Shown in pieces: positions 39,822-49,446 of a DNA stretch of 64,000 nucleotides. The translations under genes and the position numbers were made by a program. The stretch comes from Bacteroidaceae bacterium (GTDB lineage: Bacteria > Bacteroidota > Bacteroidia > Bacteroidales > Bacteroidaceae), in assembly GCA_017458585.1 (NCBI GenBank), contig JAFTAJ010000029.1, forward strand, positions 1 through 64,000. The letters are read 5' to 3'. The notes under the pieces were generated by a model that was not told where the DNA came from, did no database searches, and saw nothing but the letters and a program-made list of their open reading frames with translations. Within the stretch, counting starts at the first letter, position 1. Each line of letters begins with the position of its first letter.

Positions 39822-40424
39822 ATGAACACCAACGATTTTGAATTAGAGAATATGCGCCAGCAGATGGCCACCCTCAAGAGCAAACTGGAGCAGCAAGAGA
39901 TTATCAACGACCGTCTGATACGCGACTCACTCGGCCGCAAACTCGGCAGAGTGAAGCGCCAGAAATGGGGCAAGCTCATCTTCATCCTCTTTGCCATGCT
40001 CTATGTGCCTGCCATGCTTTATTGGCTACTTAATATGCCTGTATGGTTCTGCATTGTTTCTTTACTCTTCTTTGCCTTTGCCGCCATCTACGATTTCCAC
40101 TATATGAACGGCATCAGCAACCGCGACATGTCGAAGGAGAAAATGCTCGATACCAGTCGCCGCGTAGCAAGGATGAGGAAGATGAATGCCCGCTGGCTAT
40201 GGTTCAGCATCCCATTTAGCTTTGTATGGATTGCAACAATGACATATCTCATGTGCACAACCGATAGTCTCATAACAAAAAACAACCTCGAAGGAGCTCT
40301 TTACGGAGGAGCCATAGGTCTTATCATCGGTCTTGCTGTGGGAGCCTACATCCATATCCGCCAGCAGCGCCAGGCACAGGCCATCATCGACCAGATAGAA
40401 GAGCTTACAAGCGAGACAGAATAA
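39822..40424 (+). CDS. Membrane protein partnered with the ECF sigma factor
   Basis: This 200-residue protein is taken from MNTNDFELENMRQQM (39822); the longer upstream frame overlaps the sigma gene. It has an N-terminal coiled-coil region (about 5-35), then about four membrane helices in two pairs (FILFAMLYVPAMLYWLL / FCIVSLLFFAFAAIYDF and WFSIPFSFVWIATMTYL / GAIGLIIGLAVGAYI), and a short coiled-coil tail. Position suggests an anti-sigma-like or sensing role, but no zinc or anti-sigma motif is seen, so this is inference. Confidence 0.75.
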   Translation: MNTNDFELENMRQQMATLKSKLEQQEIINDRLIRDSLGRKLGRVKRQKWGKLIFILFAMLYVPAMLYWLLNMPVWFCIVSLLFFAFAAIYDFHYMNGISNRDMSKEKMLDTSRRVARMRKMNARWLWFSIPFSFVWIATMTYLMCTTDSLITKNNLEGALYGGAIGLIIGLAVGAYIHIRQQRQAQAIIDQIEELTSETE

Positions 40425-40446
40425 CATTCCCTCGCATCACCAACAC

Positions 40447-40489
40447 ATTAGAGCCACCCCGCACACAATGCAGGATGGCTCTAATTTTT
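40447..40489. terminator. Bidirectional terminator
   Basis: Stem attagagcca (40447-40456) pairs with tggctctaat (40476-40485) and is followed by T's. It lies between the plus-strand sigma operon and the minus-strand lipoprotein gene. Confidence 0.8.
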
Positions 40490-40501
40490 CATTTCTAATT
40501 T

Positions 40502-41059
40502 CTATTTCCCAAGTCCTAATTCCTTAGCACCTTTGTCAATAGCCTCCTTGATGGCATCAGAGCTTTTCTTTGCGCCCTCATTGATGGCGTCGGTGCCCTT
40601 CTTGGCAGCGTCATTGATAGCCGACTTGGCAGCCTCGTTGGCGCTGTTGACAACGTTCTTGCCAGCCTCCTTGGTAGCATCTACGGCAGCCTTACCTGCC
40701 TCCTTTGCCTGGTCGGCAACGCCCTCCACAGCTTCCTGTGCACCGGTAGCAACCTGCTCGGCAGCGTCCACCACTGCATCCACCAGGCTCACATTGAGGT
40801 CCTTCTCTGCCTTGGCGATTACCTCGTCAATGTCGGTAACGGTCAACACCTTCAACTGCTCTTCGGCCGTAAGACCGTCGTGCCATGTCTTAAGCTCCTG
40901 AGCGAGGTTCTTGGCGGTAGCGGTGTCACCAGCCTGTACAGCCTGCTCCAACTGCTCGGCGTATGTCTGAGCCTGCTCTTCCACACTCTGTGTTTCCTGC
41001 TTGCTGCCACATGCAGCGAAGAGGATGCCGACTAATGCGGCAAGAAAAATCTTCTTCAT
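40502..41059 (-). CDS. Small lipoprotein with amphipathic alanine/lysine repeats
   Basis: This 185-residue protein has a lipobox (MKKIFLAALVGILFAAC). After a short helical domain, residues about 100-180 are 11-residue-type repeats of A, K, E, D and G (KEAGKAAVDATKEAGKNVVNSANEAAK), like LEA or apolipoprotein helices. It is probably an outer-membrane-tethered stress or envelope protein; the exact function is unknown. The upstream gap 41060-41133 is taatttctaattcc repeats. Confidence 0.75.
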   Translation of the reverse strand: MKKIFLAALVGILFAACGSKQETQSVEEQAQTYAEQLEQAVQAGDTATAKNLAQELKTWHDGLTAEEQLKVLTVTDIDEVIAKAEKDLNVSLVDAVVDAAEQVATGAQEAVEGVADQAKEAGKAAVDATKEAGKNVVNSANEAAKSAINDAAKKGTDAINEGAKKSSDAIKEAIDKGAKELGLGK

Positions 41060-41133
41060 AGTTTTAACTTTAAAGGGTTAATAATTATAGATAATTTCTA
41101 ATTTCTAATTCCTAAGTCCTAATTCCTAATTTC

Positions 41134-42711
41134 TCATTTTTCATTCTTCCAGTATTCCACATTCTTGATCCTCAGCTTATCGGGGTCAAAGCGCGGCTCT
41201 ATGCCCTGCTTCCTCTGCCTCTCATAGTCACGCAGCGTACGCAGTGCCTTGGGCGCAAGCAGAAGGATGCTTACCACATTGACCCACGCCATGATTCCTA
41301 CGCCTATGTCGCCCACTGTCCACACTATGCCGCTGCCCACGAGCGAGCCGACAAATACCGTGCAGATGGTGCATGTGCGCAGAGTCCATACCACTATCGC
41401 CTCACCCGCCGTACCGTCAAGCACCATATCCTGCCGCTCCAGCTCGTCCAGTCGCTCAGGGTGTTTCTTATACACCCGTCGCCGGTAGCGGTTGAAGAGA
41501 TATACGATATTCGTCTCGGCATAATAATAGTAGGCCATTATGGTGGTGAATGCAAAAAAGAAAAGGGCTATGGACACAATCATGTCGCCCACATTGTCGC
41601 CCATCAATGTGCCGAGGGCCTCGGCGGTATAGTACACGCCCGGCTCTCCCTCTGGTGCGGCGGGGTTCTGCTGCAGATAGGTGACCACCGCTCCCTCCGG
41701 CGTCTGCTGCACGGTGTCCACAATGTTGTATGTCTTGCACGCCAGTATCATTATGGCCGTGGCGGTGCACACGAGCAGTGTGTCGATATACACCGAGAAA
41801 GCCTGCACCAGTCCCTGCTTCACAGGGTGGCTCACCTCGGCGGCAGCAGCGGCTATAGGACCTGTTCCCTGCCCTGCCTCGTTGCTGTAGATACCTCGCT
41901 TCACGCCCCAGGCTATGGTGGTGCCCAGCAAGGCACCGCCCACCTCATTGACACCCACGGCACCGCGCAACATCTGCATAAACATATCGGGCACTATCTG
42001 CCAATGCACGGCCAGCACTATCAGCGAAAGGATGATATACACCACTGCCATCACGGGGGCCACTATCTGCGCCACACTGGCTATGCGCTTCACACCACCG
42101 ATGATGACCAAAGCGATAAGCGTGGCTACCACCAAGCCCATCACCCACACATCCACGCCAAAGGAGCGGAAGCACGACAGGGCAATGCCGTTACACTGCA
42201 CCGGAGGCAGAAGCACTCCGCACGCCAGCGCCGCCACCACGGCAAACAGGCAGCCCATCAACGGACTGTTCAGTCCATGCTCAATGTAATAGGCCGGGCC
42301 GCCGCGGAACTGACCGTTATGATTTTCCTTGTATATCTGAGCCAGCGTGGCCTCCACAAAGGCACTGCCGGCACCGAAGAAAGCTATCGCCCACATCCAC
42401 ACAATGGCTCCGGGGCCACCGAAACCGATAGCCGTAGCCACGCCCACAATATTGCCAGTGCCTACGCGGCCTGACAACGCCATGGCAAAAGCCTGAAACG
42501 ACGATATGCCTACCTTAGATTTCTTATCCTTTGTCTTGTCACCCTTAAACAGCAGCCGCGCCATCTCGCGGAAGAAGCGAACCTGCACAAAGCGCGTGCG
42601 AAACGAGAAATACAGACCAGCCACCAGGCAAAGTACCACCAAGGCCGGGCTCCACACCCAGCCGTACACGGTCTCTATCGTCGTGGTCAGCCATTGGCCG
42701 GTAGTCTCCAT
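41134..42711 (-). CDS. Alanine/glycine:cation symporter (AGCS) family protein
   Basis: This 525-residue membrane protein has about eleven helices. AGCS signatures are present: ALSGRVGTGNIVGVATAIGFGGPGAIVWMW, EATLAQIYK, FRGGPAYYIEHGL and GVKRGIYSNEAGQGTGPIAAAAAEVSHPVKQGL. The family imports alanine or glycine with Na+, which fits the sodium gradient made by the Nqr pump. The tail beyond about 490 is hydrophilic. It is followed upstream on the same strand by the DUF805 gene, 18 bases away. Confidence 0.93.
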   Translation of the reverse strand: METTGQWLTTTIETVYGWVWSPALVVLCLVAGLYFSFRTRFVQVRFFREMARLLFKGDKTKDKKSKVGISSFQAFAMALSGRVGTGNIVGVATAIGFGGPGAIVWMWAIAFFGAGSAFVEATLAQIYKENHNGQFRGGPAYYIEHGLNSPLMGCLFAVVAALACGVLLPPVQCNGIALSCFRSFGVDVWVMGLVVATLIALVIIGGVKRIASVAQIVAPVMAVVYIILSLIVLAVHWQIVPDMFMQMLRGAVGVNEVGGALLGTTIAWGVKRGIYSNEAGQGTGPIAAAAAEVSHPVKQGLVQAFSVYIDTLLVCTATAIMILACKTYNIVDTVQQTPEGAVVTYLQQNPAAPEGEPGVYYTAEALGTLMGDNVGDMIVSIALFFFAFTTIMAYYYYAETNIVYLFNRYRRRVYKKHPERLDELERQDMVLDGTAGEAIVVWTLRTCTICTVFVGSLVGSGIVWTVGDIGVGIMAWVNVVSILLLAPKALRTLRDYERQRKQGIEPRFDPDKLRIKNVEYWKNEK

Positions 42712-42729
42712 ACGATCTAATATATATGA

Positions 42730-43416
42730 TTACACTCGCAGCAGTTTGCCGTACTTGTTAGACGGCGTGCTGTCGAGCAACAACATTATGGCAAGCAGAA
42801 GCAAGCCAATATACGGCGAGATGCCTATCTCCGAAGCAAAGAAAAACGGCACTATGCCCAGCAGTATCCACCATCCGCAGCGGTTGGTGTCGTGCAGTCG
42901 GCGCACGGTCACGCTGAGCAACGGTAGCAGTATGAGCAGCAGATAGCCCATTATCAGCAGCGTGACAAGCAGATGGCTCGACAGGCACGAGTGGATAAGG
43001 CGGTGCCAGTACTCCTCCTCCGTCGGAGCGTCGGAGATGGTGATATAGTCGCGGCCTATGCTGGCGAAGAGCACAGCGTAGAGCACGGTGCATACCAGCA
43101 CGTTGAATGCGATGAATGTCCAGAACTCCGAACGGCGCGAGCGTCCCTTGAAGTTGTCACAGCGCATAAACACGCGCTTCAGTGAGCGCAGCAGACTGCG
43201 AGCCGTCTCGTGATTGTCCTGCGCCATAGCCGCCTCGGCCTCCAGCTCAGCCAGCTGCTCCTTGGTCTCGCTCAGGTCGCTAAGCTCGTCCATTGCCTGA
43301 CGGCGCAGCGCTGAGCGTTTCTGGCTGTCAAGCCGCTCGTTGGGGCATCCGCACTCGGGGCAGGCTATCAGATTGCCCTCGTAGGGACATGCACATTCAG
43401 AACAGATTGTGGTCAT
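42730..43416 (-). CDS. Zinc-ribbon DUF805 membrane protein
   Basis: This 228-residue protein has an N-terminal zinc ribbon with four cysteine knuckles (CSECACPYEGNLIACPECGCP), a coiled segment, then a DUF805 domain with four membrane helices. DUF805 signatures are FKGRSRRSEFWTF and VRRLHDTNRCGWW. Function unknown. It is probably transcribed with the AGCS symporter. A ttcaaaagttcaag repeat precedes it. Confidence 0.85.
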   Translation of the reverse strand: MTTICSECACPYEGNLIACPECGCPNERLDSQKRSALRRQAMDELSDLSETKEQLAELEAEAAMAQDNHETARSLLRSLKRVFMRCDNFKGRSRRSEFWTFIAFNVLVCTVLYAVLFASIGRDYITISDAPTEEEYWHRLIHSCLSSHLLVTLLIMGYLLLILLPLLSVTVRRLHDTNRCGWWILLGIVPFFFASEIGISPYIGLLLLAIMLLLDSTPSNKYGKLLRV

Positions 43417-43446
43417 GGATTATAAAGTTCAAAAGTTCAAGAGTTA

Positions 43447-45420
43447 TTATTTCTTCTCAACCTTAAGATTAGTGACAGCCGAGCGGAAGTTGCCCGTACT
43501 CTGCAACGGGAAGAAGAGCGTCTCGCTCGTCATCTTGTCCTTGGCATAGGTGCGGCCGTACTTGCGCTCCACCGTTTTGCCATTGATTTTCAGGCGTGTC
43601 TCCTTGTTGTCGCCCTCCACGGTCACATCCACCTCCTCGTCGTTGTAGGGGGCGAAACTGAAGCTGTAGAGGAAGCCGTCGCGCTCATAGCCTAAGCGTC
43701 CCGTGGCGGGGTCGGCAAGGTAGAACACAGAGTTGGGCGAGCTGAACAACACAGTACCTTTCTCCTCCTTGACAGCCTTGAGGTGGAAGCTTACGCTGTA
43801 GTCGTAGCCCGCCTCGATGACGCCGTATTTGCTGCCGAAGTCTTTCTGCCCTGGCATCACCTTGTCCACACAGATGGGAGCGTCGGGCAGTCGGCCCATC
43901 TCGTTCACGCCGGGAGCCTCGCTGAACTTGTGGCGTAGCGCGTCAAACTCGGCGAAAGACAGGGTGGTATTCTTTCCCGTCCAGAACTTGGTGCTGAGCG
44001 TCTGGAGAGCGGGATAGGTGCGGTGGTGGATGTCCTTCACACTGACACCGTTGCCGCAAATATCGTTCCATACTGCAAACATGCCGCCCATGATGCGCTG
44101 GTCGTCATAGTCAAAAGTCTTTTGGCGCACAATGTTAGGCGTCCACTCGTTGTAGAGCTTTTCAATGTTGAGGTAGTCAAAGTAGTAGCCAGCCTTGGGC
44201 ACAATGTAGATGAGGCCGTCGGGCACGCTGATGCCCTTGTAGCCGAGGTTGAGCATCGAGTCGGGCTCGGCGTAGCCGTTGTACCACAGCGACATGATGA
44301 CATTGTCCACCTTCACGGGTGTCTCGCCCTTGCAATGGGTGAGCGAGCCCCACAGGCATGCCTGCTTGCCGAAGCTCTCCACATATCTGATAAGGTGGTC
44401 GGTCAGCTCGCGGAACTTCTCCACCACAGCTTGGTCGGAGTTGTTGTACTCATCGGTGCCGATATGCACCTTGGGGCCGATAAACACTGGGTTGTCGCCC
44501 TCCAGGTATTCGCGCCACAAAGCGTCGAGAAACTCCGTGGTGGCGGGATTGGTGATGTCGAGGTGGTCGTGGCCGAAGCGCTCACTGCCCAACTCGGGCT
44601 TGTAATGGGTGAACGCCAGGCTGTGGGCAGGTGCGTCAATCTCGGGGATTATCTCCACTCCGCACTTCATGCCCAGTCGCTGCAGGGCGCGAAACTCATC
44701 CTTGGTGTAGTAGCCGTCGCGTGCGGCAAGGCCCGGATAGGTGTCACACTCCATGCGGAAGGCAGCGTATGTCCTGCTCCAATCGTTCTCGAAGGTGCCG
44801 CGCATACCATTGTCGCTGAGGTGAATCTGCAGCACGTTCATCTTGTAGTAGCCCATGATGCGCACCAGCTTCTCGAGGTATGTCATGGGGATGTATTTTC
44901 GGCCGCAGTCGAGCATGAAGCCGCGCACCTCAAAGTCTGGGCAGTCAACGATGGTGCCGCAGGGCAGAGATACTGATTGACCATTATCTGCCATCTGCAG
45001 CAGGGTGCGCGTAGCCCAGTAAATGCCCGTAGCATTGTTAGCCGTTATCTCCACCTTGTCGCCAATGGTGATGGTGTAGCCCTCCTTGCTGGACATAAAG
45101 CGCGGAGCACCGGCCTTACTCTTTTTCATTCTCTTCTCCGGCACGATCCTCATCACTATATCTCCGGCCTGCGCCTTGCCCTTGGTGATAGTCAGCTGCT
45201 GGCCATGCATAGTCTGCCAGTCGTCCTTGAGAGCCGCAGCCTGCTCAGCCACACCCTCCGACGCCTCGACAATGCGAGTGGAGTTAGACACTGTGAAAGA
45301 GCCCGTGGCTCCCTTCCATTCCTTAATCTCGGGAATAACCTGCGGCTTGGCATTTTGTGCCTGAGCCATCGTCAACGCGGCAACAACGGCCACAGCCAAT
45401 AAAAATCCGAACTTCTTCAT
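43447..45420 (-). CDS. GH20 beta-N-acetylhexosaminidase
   Basis: A 657-residue secreted enzyme. Start MKKFGFLLAVAVVAALTMAQA (45420) gives a good signal peptide; the frame extends 51 bases further but into the promoter. An N-terminal hexosaminidase accessory domain is followed by the GH20 barrel with FMLDCGRKYIPMTYLEKLV, NVLQIHLSDN, IIPEIDAPAHS and the catalytic pair in KVHIGTDEYNN (D323, E324). The C-terminal part is a beta domain. It removes terminal GlcNAc/GalNAc from host or microbial glycans in the periplasm or at the surface. Confidence 0.94.
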   Translation of the reverse strand: MKKFGFLLAVAVVAALTMAQAQNAKPQVIPEIKEWKGATGSFTVSNSTRIVEASEGVAEQAAALKDDWQTMHGQQLTITKGKAQAGDIVMRIVPEKRMKKSKAGAPRFMSSKEGYTITIGDKVEITANNATGIYWATRTLLQMADNGQSVSLPCGTIVDCPDFEVRGFMLDCGRKYIPMTYLEKLVRIMGYYKMNVLQIHLSDNGMRGTFENDWSRTYAAFRMECDTYPGLAARDGYYTKDEFRALQRLGMKCGVEIIPEIDAPAHSLAFTHYKPELGSERFGHDHLDITNPATTEFLDALWREYLEGDNPVFIGPKVHIGTDEYNNSDQAVVEKFRELTDHLIRYVESFGKQACLWGSLTHCKGETPVKVDNVIMSLWYNGYAEPDSMLNLGYKGISVPDGLIYIVPKAGYYFDYLNIEKLYNEWTPNIVRQKTFDYDDQRIMGGMFAVWNDICGNGVSVKDIHHRTYPALQTLSTKFWTGKNTTLSFAEFDALRHKFSEAPGVNEMGRLPDAPICVDKVMPGQKDFGSKYGVIEAGYDYSVSFHLKAVKEEKGTVLFSSPNSVFYLADPATGRLGYERDGFLYSFSFAPYNDEEVDVTVEGDNKETRLKINGKTVERKYGRTYAKDKMTSETLFFPLQSTGNFRSAVTNLKVEKK

Positions 45421-45448
45421 TATTCGAGTTTTTGAGATTTTGTTGCTG

Positions 45449-45456
45449 CAAAGGTA
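45449..45456 (-). promoter_or_regulatory. -7 promoter element of the hexosaminidase gene
   Basis: TACCTTTG on the minus strand, followed by CAGC, with a leader of roughly 20 bases. Four head-to-tail atgttca repeats (45463-45493) separate it from the divergent gene. Confidence 0.65.
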
Positions 45457-45501
45457 GCAAAAAATGTTCAATGTTCAATGTTCAATGTTCAATAATTTTA
45501 T

Positions 45502-45509
45502 TACATTTG
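45502..45509 (+). promoter_or_regulatory. -7 promoter element TACATTTG
   Basis: Consensus match 19 bases before the TIGR02757 start. Confidence 0.6.
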
Positions 45510-45528
45510 CACAAAATAACGAATCACG

Positions 45529-46269
45529 ATGGACACAACACTCAAGCAACGGCTGGCAGCCCTCGCCGCCCGCTACAACACTCCGGACTTCATCCCCACC
45601 GACCCCGTGCAGTTCCCCCACCGCTATGCCGACAAGCGCGACATAGAGGTCTCCGCCTTCGTCACCGCATGGATAAGCTGGGGCAACCGCAAGCAAATAG
45701 TCAAGACAGCAGAGAAGATTGACACCGAGATATTCAGGGGCCAACCGTTAAAGTATCTCATGAGCTACGACTGGTGTCGCTACAGCGGCGACACACGCTG
45801 CTTCTACCGCACCGTCCGCTACCACGATTTCTTCCTCCTCATGGAGCGACTCCACACCATCTACACCCACTTCCCCGACCTCGAAGCAGCCGTGGTTCAT
45901 GAATTAGAAATGAGGAATGAGAAATTAGAAATTGCCTGCGCCCTCAGCTCCCTGTTTCGCGACATCAGCGGCATCGCCGACGCACGCAAAGGCTCCCCCT
46001 GCAAGCGGCTGTGGTTCTTCCTGCGATGGATGGTAAGGCGCGACGGCATCGTCGATTTCGGCATCTGGCGCACCATCGACCCCACCGACCTCATCATACC
46101 CCTCGATACCCACGTATATAATATGGCTCGCGCGATGGGACTCACCGCCCGACGCACCGCCGATAGCCGTACAGCCCGCGAGATCACCGACCAGCTGCGG
46201 CAAGTCTTCCCCCACGATCCCGTGCTCGGCGATTTCGCCCTCTTCGGCTACGGAATAGAGCACGGCTAA
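45529..46269 (+). CDS. TIGR02757 family protein (DUF2400)
   Basis: This 246-residue protein has the family's signatures: DPVQFPHRYADKRDIEVSAFVTAWISWGNRKQI, LSSLFRDISGIADARKGSPCKRLWFFLRWMVRRDGIVDFGIW and LIIPLDTHVYNMARAMGLTARR. The fold resembles HhH base-excision glycosylases and the C-terminal D of LDTH is conserved, but its reaction is not established. One loop (VVHELEMRNEKLEIA, about 125-137) is encoded by the gaattagaaatgagg simple repeat and looks like an insertion. Confidence 0.9.
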   Translation: MDTTLKQRLAALAARYNTPDFIPTDPVQFPHRYADKRDIEVSAFVTAWISWGNRKQIVKTAEKIDTEIFRGQPLKYLMSYDWCRYSGDTRCFYRTVRYHDFFLLMERLHTIYTHFPDLEAAVVHELEMRNEKLEIACALSSLFRDISGIADARKGSPCKRLWFFLRWMVRRDGIVDFGIWRTIDPTDLIIPLDTHVYNMARAMGLTARRTADSRTAREITDQLRQVFPHDPVLGDFALFGYGIEHG

Positions 46270-46332
46270 GTACACTCGACTGCACCCCTTATCCACCATA
46301 ACCCCTCCGAAAATATAATTTTCGGGTTTATT

Positions 46333-46364
46333 TTTGGGTGTGTGGGCGAATTGCACTATCTTTG
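46333..46364 (+). promoter_or_regulatory. Promoter TTTG - 20 bases - TATCTTTG
   Basis: -33 TTTG at 46333-46336 and -7 TATCTTTG at 46357-46364 at the ideal spacing, upstream of the DUF4301-lptF-ribBA run. Confidence 0.8.
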
Positions 46365-46402
46365 CAGTTTGATAGTAGCTTAATTCCTAATTCCTAATTT
46401 CC

Positions 46403-47908
46403 ATGCCCCTCTCACAGCAAGACCTCGCACAGATAGCACAGCGAGACATCCGCAAGGAACAAATCGAGACCCAGCTAAATCAGTTCATGACCGGATTCCC
46501 CTTCCTGCACCTCGAGGCCGCAGCTGCCGTGGGTAAAGGTATCATCGCCCCCAGCGCTGCGGAGCGCAACGACTTTGTCGCACAATGGGAGCAGTACAAG
46601 AACGAAGGTCACCGCGTGGTGAAGTTCGTGCCCGCCAGCGGAGCCGCCAGCCGTATGTTTAAGAATATGTTTGCGTTTGTCGATGCAGACTACGACACTC
46701 CCGCCACCGACTTCGAGAAGACTTACTTCGGCGAGATAGAGAAGTTTGCTTTCTACGATGCTCTCGACGCCATCTGCCGCAAGAACGAGGGCGCGGGCAT
46801 CAAGGACCTCATCGCCGCAGGCCAGTACAAGGCCGTGGCCGCCAACATGCTCAAGGCTGAGGGCCTGAACTACGGCCAGCTGCCCAAGGGTATGCTGCTG
46901 TTCCACAAATATGAGGATGGCAATGCACGCACCCCTATGGAGGAGCATCTGGTGGAGGGCGCCCTCTACGCAGCCAGCAATGGTGAGGCGCACGTTCACT
47001 TCACCGTGAGCCACGAGCACATGGAGTTCTTCCGTCAGAAGGTGGCCGAGAAGGCCGACGGCTTTGCGCAGAAATACGGCGTGAAGTATGACATCACCTT
47101 CTCCGAGCAGAAGCCCTCCACCGACACCATCGCAGCCAACCCCGACAACACCCCGTTCCGCGAGGCCGACGGCAGCCTGCTCTTCCGCCCGGGAGGTCAC
47201 GGCGCCCTCATAGAGAACCTCAACGAGATTGATGCCGACATCATCTTCATCAAGAATATCGACAACGTGGTGCCCGACCGCCTCAAGCCCGAGACGGTGG
47301 AATGGAAGCAGGTGATTGCCGGTCTGCTGGTGGCCCTGCAGAAGAAGGCCTTCCGCTATCTCGAACTGCTCGACAGGGGCGCCACCGAGGAAGAGCTGAA
47401 GGAGATAGCCCTGTTTGTGGAGCGCGAGCTGTGCTGCCAGCCCAAGGGCAACACCGTTGACGCCGACTATCTGCGCAGCAAGCTCAACCGCCCCATGCGT
47501 GTGTGTGGCGTGGTGAAGAATGTGGGCGAGCCGGGCGGCGGACCGTTCCTCACCTACAACCCCGACGGCACCGTGAGCCTGCAGATACTGGAGAGCTCAC
47601 AGATAGACACCAACAACCAGGAATACATGAAGATGTTCACCCAAGGCACCCACTTCAATCCCGTGGATCTCGTATGCGCCGTCAAGGACTACAAGGGACA
47701 GCCCTTCAACCTGCCCCAGTTTGTGGACCGCAACACGGGCTTCATCTCGTCAAAGTCCAAGGGCGGCAAGGAACTCAAGGCACTTGAGCTGCCCGGACTG
47801 TGGAACGGAGCCATGAGCGACTGGAACACCATCTTCGTGGAGGTGCCGCTGGGCACATTCAACCCCGTCAAGACAGTAAACGACCTGCTCAGAGAACAAC
47901 ACCAATAG
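46403..47908 (+). CDS. DUF4301 family protein
   Basis: This 501-residue protein matches the Bacteroidetes family DUF4301. It has a nucleotidyltransferase-like start (KFVPASGAASRMFKNMF, a GxGxRM-type loop), LPKGMLLFHKY, RPGGHGALIENLNEIDADIIFIKNIDNV and KNVGEPGGGPFLTYNPDG. These motifs resemble sugar-nucleotide pyrophosphorylases, so a nucleotidyl-transfer role is plausible but unproven. The lptF-type gene begins 7 bases after its stop. Confidence 0.85.
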   Translation: MPLSQQDLAQIAQRDIRKEQIETQLNQFMTGFPFLHLEAAAAVGKGIIAPSAAERNDFVAQWEQYKNEGHRVVKFVPASGAASRMFKNMFAFVDADYDTPATDFEKTYFGEIEKFAFYDALDAICRKNEGAGIKDLIAAGQYKAVAANMLKAEGLNYGQLPKGMLLFHKYEDGNARTPMEEHLVEGALYAASNGEAHVHFTVSHEHMEFFRQKVAEKADGFAQKYGVKYDITFSEQKPSTDTIAANPDNTPFREADGSLLFRPGGHGALIENLNEIDADIIFIKNIDNVVPDRLKPETVEWKQVIAGLLVALQKKAFRYLELLDRGATEEELKEIALFVERELCCQPKGNTVDADYLRSKLNRPMRVCGVVKNVGEPGGGPFLTYNPDGTVSLQILESSQIDTNNQEYMKMFTQGTHFNPVDLVCAVKDYKGQPFNLPQFVDRNTGFISSKSKGGKELKALELPGLWNGAMSDWNTIFVEVPLGTFNPVKTVNDLLREQHQ

Positions 47909-47915
47909 ATGTAAG

Positions 47916-49436
47916 ATGTTGCTCGGCATCAAGAAGATAGACGTTTTCGTGCTCAAGAAGTTTTTCCTGCTTTTCTTGGGCTGCTTCTGCATCTGCTTGT
48001 TTGTGTTTATGATGCAGTTTGTGTGGAAGCATATCGACTCGCTGGTGGGCAAGGGACTGGGCATTGATGTGCTGATGGAGTTCTTCTGGTACATGGCTCT
48101 GTCGCTAGTGCCCATGGCGCTGCCCATGGCTGTGTTGCTGACGTCGCTTATCTCTTTTGGCAACATGGGCGAGCAGCTGGAGCTGACGGCTATGAAGGCT
48201 GCGGGTATCCCTCTGCTGAGGATTATGCGCAGCGTGATGGTGAGTTGCGGACTGCTGATGTGCGTGTCGTTCTTCTTCCAGAATGACATCAGCCCCAAGG
48301 CGCAGATGCAGCTGGCGCGACTGCTCATCTCGATGAAGGACACATCGCCTGCGCTAGAAATTCCCGAGGGTGTGTTCTACAACGGCATACCAGGCGTCAA
48401 TCTATACGTGGAGCGCAAAACGGCAGAGACGGGCATGCTCTACAACGTCATCATCTACAAGATGGACCAGGGCATCGACAACGCACAGATAGTGGTGGCC
48501 GACTCCGCCAAGATAGAGACTACGGCCGAGAAGCGACACCTCAAGCTTACCATCTACAACGGCGAGCAGTTTGAAAACCTGCAGGCCAACGCCTCGGGAC
48601 TGCTCACTCAGACACAGGTGCCCTACGACAGAGAGACATTCCAGATTAAGATACTGCTGATAGACTACAACTCCGACTTCGACCTTATGAATGCGGAAGA
48701 CCTCAGAGGCATGGCCGACACTAAGTCGCTGGCACAACTGAGGGCTGACGCCGACTCCATGACCATGAAGTATGACAGCCTCGGGCGAGTGAACTATGTG
48801 GACATAACCTCGCGCTACATGCAGACAGGCTTCATGAGTAAGCAAGACACTGCCACAGCCAAGGCTATGGCGCAGAAGCTCAATCTCGACTCACTACTCG
48901 AAGGCAGCTCTTCAAACAGAGTGGAAATGCTGCGCAAGGCATGCAGCACAGTGGACAATATCAACACCGAGCTGGAGTGGCGCTCGCCCGTCAGCCAAGA
49001 CGGCTACCGTATGGTGCGAAAGCATCAAATCAAATGGCACGAGAAATTCACTAACGCACTGGCATGCCTGTTCTTCTTCTTCATAGGTGCACCGCTTGGC
49101 GCCATAATACGCAAGGGCGGCCTCGGCATATCGACCATCGTGTCGGTGCTGATATTCATTATATATTATATAATAGGTATATCGGGCATGAAGATGGCAC
49201 GCGACGGAGCGTGGGACATCACCTACGGCATGTGGATAAGCACAGTGGTGATGGCACCGCTGGGCATCTTCCTCACCTACAGGGCCAACCGCGACTCAAT
49301 AGAGTTTAACTTCGACAACTTGTGGCAGCGCTTCGTTGCCTTCAAGGCCAAATGCAAATACCTGCCTGGCGAGACACGGATGCAGAGAATTAAGAGAATA
49401 CTTAAAGAATTAGGAATTAGAAATTATAAATTATAA
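47916..49436 (+). CDS. LptF/LptG family lipopolysaccharide export permease
   Basis: This 506-residue inner membrane protein has the family layout: three N-terminal helices with [24 protein letters not shown] between, a large periplasmic domain, and three C-terminal helices ([20 protein letters not shown]). It works with LptB to move LPS toward the outer membrane. Ten bases separate it from ribBA. The C-terminus (ELGIRNYKL) and stop are encoded in an aattaggaattagaaatt simple repeat. Confidence 0.9.
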   Translation: MLLGIKKIDVFVLKKFFLLFLGCFCICLFVFMMQFVWKHIDSLVGKGLGIDVLMEFFWYMALSLVPMALPMAVLLTSLISFGNMGEQLELTAMKAAGIPLLRIMRSVMVSCGLLMCVSFFFQNDISPKAQMQLARLLISMKDTSPALEIPEGVFYNGIPGVNLYVERKTAETGMLYNVIIYKMDQGIDNAQIVVADSAKIETTAEKRHLKLTIYNGEQFENLQANASGLLTQTQVPYDRETFQIKILLIDYNSDFDLMNAEDLRGMADTKSLAQLRADADSMTMKYDSLGRVNYVDITSRYMQTGFMSKQDTATAKAMAQKLNLDSLLEGSSSNRVEMLRKACSTVDNINTELEWRSPVSQDGYRMVRKHQIKWHEKFTNALACLFFFFIGAPLGAIIRKGGLGISTIVSVLIFIIYYIIGISGMKMARDGAWDITYGMWISTVVMAPLGIFLTYRANRDSIEFNFDNLWQRFVAFKAKCKYLPGETRMQRIKRILKELGIRNYKL

Positions 49437-49446
49437 ACACACGATA